NCBI GenBank assembly: GCA_019914995.1 | Contig: CM034138.1 | Coordinates: 2,232,001-2,296,000, forward strand | Reading direction: 5' to 3' | Source of the DNA: Acanthochlamys bracteata | Taxonomy: Eukaryota; Streptophyta; Magnoliopsida; Pandanales; Velloziaceae | DNA length: 64,000 nt | Shown here: positions 1 to 12,411 of the stretch, piece by piece | Layout: each line of letters begins with the position of its first letter | Position numbering within the stretch: the stretch's first letter is position 1 | Position numbers and translations under genes: made by a program | The notes under the pieces: model-generated | Seen by the model: only the letters and a program-made list of their open reading frames with translations | Databases searched by the model: none | Told to the model about the DNA's origin: nothing

Positions 1-1082
1 AGCTTTAAATGATTTTCAAAAACATACAGTCTTCCACATTGCTGTGATTCTGAGTTTAGAATTCTATGCCATAGTGTGTAGTGCTGTACTGCTGTCTTAC
101 TATGTAGAATTGTTTAGTCCTTTGGGTGGAAACATGTAACGAAGCACCTGTTGGCTTGCCAATCTCCAAAATGTTGTTATCAGTAGTTTGTAATTATGGT
201 TTCCTTTTCTTTAATGCTAATGGTATAACCGGGCATGTGAGATACGGTATTATCCTCTAAGCAATTTGAATGTATAATTAATAACTGATGTTTGTCAAAT
301 AAGATCCCAATTGATTCACTAAAAAAATGTACTGAAAGTAACTCATCCAATCATACTCGTGTAGAATTAATGTCCACCCTTAACAGCTTTTCTCTGTAGA
401 TATGTTAGGTTAGGTTAGGAAGAGTTGTGATGAGTCATTGAGAGTGTTGCTTTTATACTCTATATGTGGCATGTGAGATGAAATGGGAAGTACAATTATT
501 GTAGGACATTGGCTGATAAACTGCCTCTTTCAGGTCTATGCACCATATGGAGTGTAGGTTCCTTTAATGGTATGGAAGAACTTGCCATAGAGACGCACAG
601 ATTCTTGGCCTATCAAGGCTTTAAATTTGGATATTTTCCACCAAGAATCGTCTCATGATGTGATATCTAGAAATTGTCTAATTTAAGTGTGTGGCTAGAC
701 CAAGAATAGGATGGTTTCAAATTAACAGATGCAAATATTTCTGAGAGTTTTTTAAGTAGTGCGAATGAGATTTTTTGGTTATTATGTGTATGAACTTAAG
801 GTTAGTTCATATGGATTTCTAGTTACCATCAAATATAAAAATTAAGGAAATTTTGATGCTTATCTTACATCCCCTCCGAAATAGAAACATGTAGATTTAT
901 GCATGTACTTGTTGTGTGAGGTTTGAAACTGAGGGGTGATAGTATGACTTGCTTTTATTCAAACCATGATAATATACAGTAGGTTTCATCTTTTAGAAAG
1001 TGTACTCCTTTGTGATACAACTTCATGCCGTAGCATTTATACTTGTCCCGCTGACCTGAAAGCATGCACTTTTTGATGTCAG
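1..1082 (+). other. Presumed intron of the PHAX-domain gene
   Basis: The sequence is AT-rich with no convincing coding exon and ends in a CAG acceptor at 1080-1082. A short TTAGG-like run lies near 405-420. The upstream part of the gene is not visible, so the true intron start is unknown. Confidence 0.45.
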
Positions 1083-1936
1083 GTTGAGATAATCCAGAAT
1101 TTTGGCGGCCAGCAAACTACTGATGGTAGCCGACTCCGAACAGGCGGTGGGATTTTATGGAACATTTTGAGAACGCGTGAACCAAAGGCTTACAAAGAAA
1201 TAATGGCTAAGGGCAGGGAATTTGAGGTATGTTATGCATATAAACTTTTTACCTCTATGAAGTCTAGAGCTTTTATTTATTTATTTATTTTGCATGGTTT
1301 ACAATAATACCAATTCTTACCATTCTTTGGTACAATTCTTCAGTTGTAAGTATGCTTAATTGTAAAAGGTTGATGTTACAGTGTGGGCCTTCATGTCATA
1401 GGAAACTCAGTAATTTTTAACATCCGATAAATATTTGTAAAGTAACATCTGATATGTGCTGCACTTGTCAGATTACTTTTTGTTGACAATTGATATAGAC
1501 ATCACTCTCTGCTTGCTTATGCATCAAAGTACGCAGAAAGTGCTGGGTAAGGATATTTAGCTTTAAGCATATATGTTATTAGCTGAACATGTATGTAACC
1601 TAGTTGGAGTTTCAGTTGCACTCTTGTTGTTTCTTTTTTAATCCAATCTCTTGAGAAAATCTTCTTTTCAGTACTGGTTTCTTTACTTCCTTGTAGAGAC
1701 AATTCAGGCAACCAAAAACGACGCAATCATCAAAACCACTTAAAGAGGTGCCTCCCAGTAGGCAGGAAATTGGAGGAAAAGCTAATGAAGTTGCAAACAA
1801 GTCCGACTACCTAGCTGTTACTAAGCAAGATCAACCAAACCACTCAGACAAAGCAAAGGCATCATCAGTCTTGGACAGGATTCGAATGCCTGTTGCTTAT
1901 GATGACCTGTATGAGGAGGGTGAAATACGGGATTGA
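1083..1936 (+). CDS. PHAX: PHAX RNA-binding-domain protein, 3' part
   Basis: This is the C-terminal part of a plant protein related to PHAX, the adaptor that in animals exports capped snRNA precursors from the nucleus. Two exons are clear: 1083-1226 (48 codons, after a CAG acceptor) and 1697-1936, joined in phase 0. The first exon carries the end of the PHAX RNA-binding fold: a QNFGG turn, then DGSRLRTGGGILWNIL, which matches the animal NGSRRRTPGG-hydrophobic pattern. The tail is charged and low in complexity, contains a DRIRMPVAYDD block and ends in EEGEIRD. Earlier exons must lie left of the window or stay unrecognised in 1-1082, which reads as intron. The family call is firm from the motif. 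Export function in plants is inferred. Confidence 0.75.
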
Positions 1937-2720
1937 ATATGCTGAAAGGAAGAAATCATTGGGAATTTTAATGGTATATGCAAGCTGAGCGATTGAGCAA
2001 TGAATAGTAGCTTACTTGCTTAGGTAATAGCAGCAAATCTTTCTTGTTTTGTTTTTTCTTTTCTTGTTCTCTCTTACACGGTGCTGAAATTTCATCTACT
2101 GCAGGGTGGTGGTTTTTCTCATCATCTTCCATACTAAATTTTTACCTGATATCAAAAGGCTGTCTTGATTAGCTTAATAAGTACAAAAAGCAGAGTGTTT
2201 ATAGGTGTTTGTCAGTATGGTGAGGAGCACTAAATTGTTTAGTGTGGGAATGTGTACCAGTGGGCTTCTAGGTGGATATAAGTAATGTAATGGGCATATT
2301 GGAGCTGGGATATTAGATGGGTGCAATGTAGTCTAATCATTTTTTCAGAGAGCATGGCTCCATGTTCTTCTCTAGTTGATGAAAATGCATAAGTCGTTCT
2401 ACATGAAAATTGATTAAACATTCTGCACTGTTTGAATCTCAGGAATTAGAAATCTGCGATGCACTTGTGCGCATAGTCTACGGTTACTGCTTGGTTGAAG
2501 GCCTGATGCCCTATGTTTGCAGTTTATTTTATAGGAACAAACAGAAGTGGCCTAAGTAGTTTAGACTAATCTACCTTCATAATTTCGTTGCAGTTAATTA
2601 TCTTGTTCGAAAACCTGGTGATAACTATATATTTTTCATCCTCCACTAGGAAGTAATGTATGACAGTGACGTTTCTTTCTTTTCCAAAAGAAAGATGTTG
2701 GGCAGTCATTGATAATCCAA

Positions 2721-2821
2721 AGAAAGTTGATTGAATTGAGCGTTATATACATTTAGCAGAAAAGTGAATGATAGAAAGTTGATTGAATTGAGCTAACATA
2801 CATTTAGCAGAAAAGTGAATG
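2721..2821. repeat. Tandem duplication, about 52-bp unit
   Basis: Two near-identical copies lie head to tail, at 2721-2772 and 2773-2821. Both start with AGAAAGTTGATTGAATTGAG and end with a TTTAGCAGAAAAGTGAATG block. They differ at a few bases in the middle. The repeat lies in the spacer after the PHAX gene and no coding role is visible. Confidence 0.8.
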
Positions 2822-2995
2822 TTTATCATGTGCTTTTTATTCTGAAAATATATTTCAAAATAGAATTTTTTATATATTTAATAAAAACTTTTTAAAAATT
2901 AAAAATATATATAATTAGTATTATTCTTTATCAAAAAAAGTTATTTTAAAATTTTTTTATCGTAAATATTTTTTATTATAACCACTCTCAAAAGT

Positions 2996-3013
2996 CGGGC
3001 TTTTATTTGGGCC
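2996..3013 (+). promoter_or_regulatory. Site II-like promoter motifs
   Basis: TGGGCC at 3008-3013 follows a CGGGCT about 10 bp upstream. Paired TGGGCC/TGGGCT (site II) motifs are typical of plant housekeeping promoters. They sit about 110 bp before the ATG at 3121, which suggests a transcript starts near 3040-3070. Confidence 0.4.
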
Positions 3014-3120
3014 AGTGATGTTGTGAAAAAAAAAGGAAAGAAAACAGATAGACAACTACAGGAAACAAACTTTAAGGAGTTGCAGAAACAAATAGAAAAT
3101 GGTGGACACAACTCCGCAGC

Positions 3121-5553
3121 ATGGGAGCCGGAGAAGTTGAAAACTTCTCTCTACCGAAACGGGACGATTTCCAACCCATGACACTCCCTATATTCTTTAA
3201 TATTGGGCGTGTTTGCGGTAATCCTTGTTGGTACTCTGTGTTTTTGGCTTACTCCACTGTCCAACATGCTCTCTATCCATGGGAACTGGTGAGTTCTATC
3301 TTCTCGTATCCGTTCAAACGATCTCTGAATTTGAAATAAATATATATTTGATATTGTATGAGATTGTTCTAACTGTTTAAAACATACAAGTTTTATATGA
3401 TTTGGGCTTTTAGTATTCAATGTATGACATATATAGCTCTGGCATTACGCCACTGTTTCCTGCAAGTAATTCCATGATTCTATCATGAAGTGGTGACTCT
3501 GCCAAACGATAAATGTTTCTTTTTTCTTTATTCATATGGTAGCTGCTTTAGGTTCTGTATTCAAAATTAAAGTGCATTAGCAATCACAAAATGTGAATAT
3601 TTGTGACAATGGATTCTTTTCTAGTCCATGGATTCATGATATGCAATAGGTTTAGATAGAATAAAGATGGCATCACATGTTCTAATGTAGTTGTTCGTGA
3701 TTAAGATCATCATGCTTGGTAATTGCTCTGTACTTTTTATGTTTATTGATTCTTGAACTTTCTCAGAGTGTGGTTATTAATCCTTCCAATATTTATGCAG
3801 CAAATTCATGCTTACTTTATGCATGAACTAGTTTTCCCTCGGCAGTAATCTTTGCAGGTTTGTCATTGCTTTCATTTGTCTACTTTCCAGGTTAAAGAGT
3901 CCAAAATAGAACCTTTGGAATTTCAAATCTCTGTTGCATTTTCTTTGGTAACACAAAATGTTAACTACAGAAATAATATTGCAAGGCACAACATTGCTGT
4001 TTCAGTTCTTGGTTAATATGAGATACTTAATCGGACCAGTATTGGCTGCTATCTGAATTTAGTCATAGACATAATTTACAGATTAGTAGCTATTGTTGCC
4101 TGCTTGTTGGTGATCAAGGGACTTCTTCATGGTTGCAGCGCTTACCTTAAATGAGCCTGGTGCTCTACTTATACTTGAATGTAGCTCTGTTTTGGTTGTA
4201 TCACATGCTAAGGTAATCTTCATGTGCTTAATTTTTGACCTATAACATGTTTCACTTCCAAATAGAATCAGCATTCTGTTCTTATGGAAAGCTATCGGCA
4301 CCTCTTTGTATGCAATCGATCTTCATAATAGTTGATCTGGAGCTATGCAGGATCTTTGGGACTTTACATTAAGTATTCTATCCATGCTTTACAGGTTGCA
4401 GCTTCTCTTCCATTTTGTCCTTTCTGAGAAATTCCGAGTGCTTTGACTTTTTAGTATTCCATGCCAGTAACAAATTAGACGAGCTCAAAAAAGTTAAATA
4501 TCAGAAGAGGGGCATTATAATAATCACCCCCTTCATCCCGTGCTAAGTGGAAATGGTGCATGGTATTTGAAATCATTGTGCATTCCAAAGAAACCAGAAG
4601 TGGGAATGCTTGTTTTTTACTGCATGTAGGCACCAATTTCTTTGCTGATAACAAATTTCCACTTTGCATTCCTTAGGCTGTAAACATTCCACTGCGATGC
4701 TATATGGCATTCTTTGGACCTTTCAGGTACAAGTACTATCATGTTCTGTATAGTGTTATTTATTATTTTGAGGATTCACTATTGTGATTAAGCTTTTTTC
4801 CTTATATAGTGGAGCATCATTGATGTCATAACTATAGTCTAACCTCTCTTTCTATTAAGCCATTAGATATGAAATACTGTATCAACACTGTAATTATAGA
4901 TTGCGGATTACGTTTTTTTGGATTCTTGCAATTAGGAATCCAAGTGGCTGATATTACTGATGGTCCAGTGATGCCATTATCTGAAATGTGGCAGTGGTGC
5001 TGGAACTTGCCTTTATGTCGACCATTACTAGAGGAGTCCTCAAGAAGACGTCCAGAAAGCTCAAGAGCTCTGGGTGCTACTATAAATCCATGCGACGCTA
5101 TATGCAAGATTCATCCTTTTGTAAGCCTCTTACCTGTAGTTGTATCTGTATCTTTACTAAAAGTTAAAAAGGTTGTTCTCTTATTTCAAAGCATATATGA
5201 CTTTTGAAGAGAACTCGAATGCTCCACTTCTTAAAAGTCTTTATAGAGAATGATTTCAGTTCTCTTTACAACAAAACTTGCTATTCTTTTCCAAGGGTAA
5301 GTTTTTTTTTTTTTTTGGTCAGAATTCAATCATGTGCATCTTGTTTGCCAAATTACTATCTTTCTTTCTGCTTATATTTTCAGATGGGCAGGATATTGAA
5401 ACCATAACTATAACGAGGAAAATAGTTTTTGTGATGAAGAGTGAAGACAATTTCGCGGAGAACTTGAATCGAATAATTCACTTTTCTGTTTTGTCAAGCC
5501 TAGGAAATGGACCACACTTGTACACAAGATCACATCACGTCCTTGCTCTGTAA
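3121..5553 (+). other. Unresolved possible transcription unit
   Basis: I do not recognise this region. An ATG at 3121 opens a frame with a possible exon to about 3290 (residues around CGNPCWYSVF), followed by GTGAGT as a good donor. Further exon-like blocks are 4679-4728 and 4937-5120; the latter is open, contains MPLSEMWQWCWNLPLCRP and is bounded by TTAG and GTAAGC. An open stretch of about 170 bases ends at 5553. I could not join these into one protein with a known domain. An out-of-frame ATG at 3098 would give a short upstream ORF. It could be a rapidly evolving small gene, a non-coding RNA or a decayed gene. The upstream site II motifs argue for real transcription. Confidence 0.25.
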
Positions 5554-5637
5554 ATCGACGGTTGAAACTTAGAAGCTATGACTAATCAAAACTTTAACAA
5601 AGCAAAAGCTAGTTTGGTAACTCATTCTCAGACAATG

Positions 5638-8076
5638 CTATGAGGCTGTTTTCCCATCTTGCAGGAACAGGCAAACAACAGAGCAGTCATCAATCTTTGA
5701 TGTAGGAAACTTTCGCTTCCATGCCCTGATCGCAGCCTCTACTACTGCTTTTGATGCTTCTTGTTTGTTCATCACAGATGAAACAACAGAAATGACTTGC
5801 TGGTTACTGAGAACATCCCAAACCTGCATATTAAGAACCATTATAGACAACTATATAACATTGAGACTTGATGATGATGATCCATTGAAGGATTTACCCC
5901 ATCAGTTGCCAGAATGATGAACTGGTCTCTTTCAGTCAAGCGACGATATGAGACCTGCGGGGTAGCTATGATGCCATAGTTCTTCATCTGGAAATCACCA
6001 AAGGCACGGGCCATGGCAAGACCTGGGAAGTTGTTGTTGGGCAACCACACACGTTTCGTGCCAGGCTCATCTTTCAGAGCAAATATCCTTCCATTGTTCT
6101 TTTTTATTCGCTTGGCTTCATCTGCACGTTAAAGTCCATTCCAGTCAATCTTATGCCAGGTATCTGGTTTCTGTCAAGCCTCTAACTTTTGCTACCTTTT
6201 CACAAATGCTAATAACAGAATTAATGAAGTTGAGAAGTGCTTACGGGGAACGCTCGGTTTCAGATCAGTTGTCAGCGGAACGGCTTTCATTCGACCATCA
6301 TCACCTACCGTCCCCAGAACAGCTCTCGAGTCACCAAGATTAGCTATGATCAAATCTTTTCCCTGTAATTAAAGTAAATAAACTGAAGCAATAAGCTACA
6401 CTGTATTATTAACCTATTTGTGGATTTGAATTTGCAACGAGTTGTTATTTTTAATGTTCAATACCTGTTTGACTATAGTTACAGCAGTTGTCCCACTGAA
6501 AGAACAATCTAATCCTTGCTGGAGCTTGAGCTCCTTGTCCATTGCCTTGAAAGCATTCACGCAGGCTTCTTTCCACTCATCGAACATCTCAGGGGATGAA
6601 GCGGGACTGTCATCCCCTTCAACTGAGCTCGAGTCACAGCTTTCAGAAAAGGCATTCTCGCTGTTGGCAAGCGAAAGTGCATTATGTTGGTTCAGAAGCA
6701 GCGAAGGAAGATAGTTCCTTACTAGCTTACTGATCATATGACCGTTCCTGCCGTGCCCATCAAAGACGCCACAGAAGACCGCTTCTTCCATTCCATATCC
6801 CTGAAATTAAAACAGACACAAGGCACCCGGAAATAAATAACAGATCAACTGAATGAATCTTCATCTGCCATTCAGTATAATATAACGTGTCATACTGAAT
6901 CTTATGGATTTTGATTTGAACTTGATAAGGCGTGAGTGTTACAGGCCTCTGATACTACCTAACAGACACAGCATATTTCCGTTAAGTTTTATACTCTACT
7001 AAAACAAAGAAAACAACGGCTTCCATTCACTTGGATGATTCCACACGGTTCTTTAAGATAATCTAACAGAACTTAAAAGAAACAGTTTGTTGATAATAAT
7101 AATGTTCAAGAACAACAAAAAACAACAATGGAGATTGGAAAAAGAAGACGTTGAAAGAGTGTGCCCTCTTCAACAAGATGTTTCAGAATTTTCTGAACGT
7201 AAATTCTTCAGGTTGTAATATATTCACTATGTCAAAAAGGATATAAATCTTAAAAAAAAAAAGAAATTTTAATTACACCTATGAGGCTATCAAACCTGAA
7301 ACAAGCATCTCACCTCTACTGCTAGCAGGTCATATCAAATGAAAGGTTAGGCAATAAAATTATGCCAAACTCATTTTCCATCACTTGTTTCAGGCAAAAC
7401 AATTTATATGGTTTTTTATCAGAGGAAGTATTCTATCAGAAACAAAAACGAAAGTAAAGTTTAATCTTAATCTATCACCAAGTATTTCTTCCCAAAAATA
7501 AAGAAAAGGAAAAGAAATTTCCTAAAACGATTGAAGTTGTATAGATATTGCTTGATTCACAGACCTCTTAAGATAAGGAAGAAGGTGGTTGTCAAGGAAA
7601 ACAACTCCACATAAATATCAGAAAATCTAGGAGATTTAGTTTTCTATGATTTAGAACTTTACCAATGAGGTAGGATAACGGAACATTAAAATTAGCAATG
7701 CAAACAAATCGATTAATCTAGATTCTTGAAGAACTCATTTAAAACCAAAACCGAAAATAAAAGGATCTAATATGCAAGACAAGCTCGAGAGATAAAACCT
7801 GATAATAGTGTACACAAATCACACCAACCATAAAAGTTTCTCTAATTCATCGATCCTAAATCATAAAAAGCAATGATGAAATGAAAATTGGGGACGGACC
7901 TGCCAAAGTATGGCAGAATCTTGGTTGGGTCCTTTCTTCCCTTGCTGAGAATAGAGTGAAGCAACTCTTCTCATCCCATCTTCTTCAGTATTAGACAACC
8001 CTTCATCAACCACATAAACTATATTCTCATCATACTCATGCCTCTCTAAAGAATCTGTTGAGAAACAAAGTCCCAT
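5638..8076 (-). CDS. Protein phosphatase 2C, clade E type
   Basis: A metal-dependent Ser/Thr phosphatase of the PP2C (PPM) family. Five exons on the minus strand close in frame: 8076-7900, 6800-6465, 6362-6245, 6121-5898 and 5823-5638, giving 346 residues, a usual length for clade E. Visible PP2C motifs are GPNQDS, the metal-binding GVFDGHG (about residues 70-76), SFSGTTA, ANLGDSRAVLG, AMARAFGDF, ATDGVWDVLSN (about 282-292) and the late DD pair (330-331). The N-terminus MGLCFS fits N-myristoylation with a possible second acylation on Cys4, so plasma-membrane attachment is likely. Its arrangement resembles Arabidopsis At5g26010. Intron 1 is long, about 1.1 kb. The substrate cannot be told from sequence. 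Confidence 0.93.
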
Positions 8077-8250
8077 GTATGTTTCTTCTTCTTTCTGTCT
8101 TTTAAAAAGAAGAGAAGGAAAGAGGTCTTTGAAGCTTTGGTTGAATATAAGAACGTCTTCTCTTTGTTCTTTTCAGTTTTTTTTCTCCACAACCCTCACT
8201 AACCTTCTCTTCTTTCACCCAGCAGAGTAAGTTCAAAGCTCTTACGCCCC

Positions 8251-8260
8251 TTTATTTATA
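8251..8260 (-). promoter_or_regulatory. TATA box of the PP2C gene
   Basis: Read on the minus strand this is TATAAATAAA, about 175 bp upstream of the PP2C ATG. It implies a 5' UTR of roughly 150 bases. The position and perfect match support it; no start-site data are available. Confidence 0.6.
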
Positions 8261-11200
8261 CAAAGTCTCTATATGATGCCAGCAGTTTGCTTCTTTCTCT
8301 TTCCGTGATTTCTACTTTTCCAGGAAAACGAACAATACTAATAACAAAATCTCAAGCAGATAACTATCAACTTAATGAATGAATGATTGTAGTTCTCTTG
8401 ATAACCTGTCCACTTTTCCAGAAAATAACCAAATGGAACAAATCAAAGTATGATACTTGTATGGAAGGACGGATAGATGGATAGATAAGTACTCATTCTT
8501 CACATAACTAATAGTGTCATCAACCAAATACTATTAGTTTCTTTATATTTGTTAAAAAGAATTTATGTGCATGCAATGGGGCCAATAAAAGGAAAACAGG
8601 TCTTCATGTCATGGTATGAGTGGAGGGGCACACAAAAATAAAGACATGATAATCATCATGGTCATATCATAAGCTCTCTTAAAGTTTCCTTTCTATCCAC
8701 AACAAAAGAATGAAAGCCAGTCATTCACTACAGAAGCTACCAGTCTAAACAGCAGCCTACCAACATGAAAGAATCCTAGATTTATAAAATATTGTCAGAT
8801 CAAAGGTTCATATCATTAGTTTCTGTACTCTCTTGTCAGCCTTCAAATGAGGTATATTTGACAAGGTGCTGACCTGTCAAGTATTTATAGGTTAAAAGTT
8901 TGACAAAGTGATGACATGTCTTATAACATACTCATAACGTTCTATTTTAAGGACAGATATGAATTATCCTATATTAATGAACCAAACAAACATTATAGCC
9001 AAGTGATTATAAGATAAGAAAACGAGAAAGTCATAGAAGATCAATATAAGAAGTATACCTGTAGAGGATTCAAAGCTGACTCAGACAAGCAAGTTGTCAT
9101 TTAATTGGAGTTGTGTAGCAACGTACTTCCGTAGTAGTAATATGAACATCAACTAAAAGTTAATATTAACATGATCCTTTCTTCAATTTAAAGGAAAATA
9201 CGTCATCATAAATGTCATACACTACTAGGTTCCTTATCAGGGTCGTAATTAAATTTTTTTTTCAAAGAAATCTCTTCTTCATGATTGTAAGAGAAACAGC
9301 ATCTATCTACATCTAAAGTCTGAAATAGAAGAGAAGCGGAATTGCTTCATCTCCTATAGTGTTCTATTATTTTTTATGAACCTTTACCGCAAAATTATTC
9401 TGATAACAAAAGTCAGTATTAATAAATCTTAAGAACATCTTTTGTTAGAAAAGAGAAGCAAGTAGATTAAAGCATGTTGCGGAACAAAATTACACACAAA
9501 CATAAACGATAGTGAATAAACAAACATAATGAGTCATTGCTGCATCAGGCATCTGGGTACAAGAACACATCAAGGTGTTCATGTTAGAACATCAAACATT
9601 CTTTAGGTAGCATTTCAACGCGTTCCCAACGAAAACATCCTCGCTAAATGTAGTTTCTTTTTTGGCTCACTAAATTTAGTTTTCATAATAGAGATCGAAG
9701 ACAAGGCACACAAACCTATAGGTTACACAACCACGCTATATAAAAAACTGAAGAGCAACTCTTTGAGAGAATTTATCGAACACCTGTACTGCATAAGAAT
9801 TCTACTCACCCTCAGTATCATATCAAAAGCTTGTTACCATTCTGTACATCAAGAACCAAACGAGTGGTTAATAGTAAGTCAACAGATACACAAACAGCAT
9901 ATAACTGAGAAGTTTAAGTTAGCCTTTAATCAATTGCAAGTCCCCAACTAATCTTTCTTCTAACTTATATAATAATAATAATCTAGAAAATAATTGAAAA
10001 TGATATGATAGGCATAGATAGAAATCACCAAGATAGCGAGGACAAATCATGAAGAAGCAAAACCCTATTATCCACATACTACATATAAATATAACATCTA
10101 CATGACAATGGAAGAAAGATGAAAGCCCACATTTTTATTAGAGTTTATTTCTGGAAATAAAGTTATTTGGCTTTTCTATGAACAATTAATTTTTTTTAAA
10201 AATAATGTCGGTAGTTTTCTAAAGTTTTATTGGTTGCAAAATATAAAACCAAACCTGTTGACATCACAAGTTGCTTTCCTCTCTAATTGAAGCGAAAGGT
10301 TAATAAGCTGAAAACTTTAACAAAGGTCAGCATGTAAAAAAGAAAAGTGTTATAAAATGTTAACAACGTTTGGAGATTGCATCACTAAACGCAGACAATT
10401 AGCCAATGAGACGTGTTGCTGAGTTTGCAGTTGTTCATATATTAACTGTTACTTGCAGCCGAAAAAAGATCAGGATTCAAAAAAGCTCGACTAGATATCA
10501 ATCATCGATGATTTAAGCATAAATGCAAAAATAATACAAACTGAAGCAGATGAGTTGTGAACTTGTAATATGGAAGTCGGTATTTAAATGACCTCTGCAT
10601 TTTTCAAAGTTCTACTAGTTGTAAACAATTTAATTCATCTAAATTAATACAATGTCCCGATACAAATCATTGAGGACTCCGTCAACCGAAAAGCTGTGAC
10701 CTTAACGACCAAGTTCCATATTCTTCAAGGACACTGTACTTAACAGTTACAATGACGGTAAGACTCTTTTCTCGTCTTAAACACAAAAAATTGAGGCTAC
10801 GTTGCATGCATGCACATTACAGATTTAGCTGAAGCTCGAAGTTTCTTGTCCATGTCTGTACAAAATGATACAGAGCATTAGCAAGACGCTATAGCTTTAG
10901 AGCATGGTTTACTTTTCATACTCATTTTAGTTCCAATTTTTAATTTTACCTTATCTAATAAATCTTCTATAATAATATATAAAATTTATTCAAAAATTTA
11001 AAATTATAAAAAAATTAACGTCGTAACATCTCATAATTAATTATTTTTATTATTTTTAAGATAAAATAAATAAAACTCTTTTCATAAAAAAATTAAAAAT
11101 ATTTTTCATTTAAAAAAAACTTTTTCCAAAAGTATTTCTAAACATCACCTTAGATGTATCCTCACCTGGAATATGAGTCCCGCCCAGAATTCTGTTTCCA

Positions 11201-12411
11201 GACAGTTACGTTACAACCATATCATGACAAGCCTTCCAGTACATGATACAAGAAAGAAATGGATGGATTTTGTAGAACCACAGTAACTAATACACATAAA
11301 CCAAGTAATGGATTGAGCTCTTATTTGAACTTATAACCATTTGGAGGCAAATCAATGCGTTATTTCAGTGTTATACAACCGTTTTTACGGCTTGGCAGTT
11401 TCATAGACGGAGAACTTAGTAATAAGACAACCATTCCTTCCGGTGAAGCTGACAATCAGACCATCGTGCATTATCGACCATCAGTGATGTTGTTTATTCA
11501 GCTCCATAAAGCAATTATGTCTCTACATTGATCTTGAAAGTGAGCGATTGATTTATGGGTAAACCACCTTGACTACATGGAACAAGAAGCCGCTGATACT
11601 GAGCAGGAATTCGTTGGATGCCTCAATTTACCTGAATCACACGTGTACACACGAGCATTGAGTTCTAAACTCATGTTTCCAGCAAAGAATCACAACCATA
11701 GGAATAACATTAATCCTTCTGCATTACACCATTTCCTAGTTTGTAGTTTCATGCAATCACCCGATAATCTCCATGCCGGAGTTCTCCTACGCTTACTATC
11801 TAGCATCTGCCTTTAGTGCTTTAATCTACCAAGGACAAGTGCGTGCTGCAGCACGGTCAGAAACAACTTCCCAGCAAATAACACCAGAATACATTATACA
11901 TATCCTGATTCCATGTAAAGTTTTGCAGCATGCAGAAGGACACGCCAATATAGACTCAGATAAGCAGCTGTTAGGATCCAGTATAAATAAGCAATATTTG
12001 TTCATCTAGAAGCTTCCTTCATACTTGCATGCATACCTGGATGCTTTGCTCACCACCATCTTCACCATGTTTTTCTTCCAAGACAGCATGCCGTTCTTGT
12101 CACAGTCAACTCTAATTGAGTTGATACAAGTGTCATGAACCATAGTAATTTAGCTCCAATTAACTCAAGGTACCCCCTCCAAGTCCCCAGGTCCGTGGAC
12201 CTACTTTCTCTTTGAACAATAGCCTTCTTAATGCATTCCTATCAACAGAAACAATGCATGGTTATCATTCTCAAAATAATGGATTACATGATATTGGCAC
12301 TCTGATTTCAGGAACTCAAGCGTAATCAACCAGCCAAATTTGCCAACACTAAAAATTACCTGTGAAATTAATATTCTGAAAAACTTTTCAAGTAACACAA
12401 AGTTTACAACA
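8261..12411. other. Intergenic spacer, 4.1 kb
   Basis: No coding exon is recognisable on either strand; the open frames here are short and without family motifs. At 10900-11140 there is an AT-rich block that resembles the short AT-rich repeats elsewhere in the window. The right end should hold the 3' UTR of the PPR gene. Confidence 0.6.

Noticed and set aside
6442-6714. 90-codon plus-strand frame opposite PP2C exon 2
   Set aside because: Antisense shadow of a conserved coding exon.
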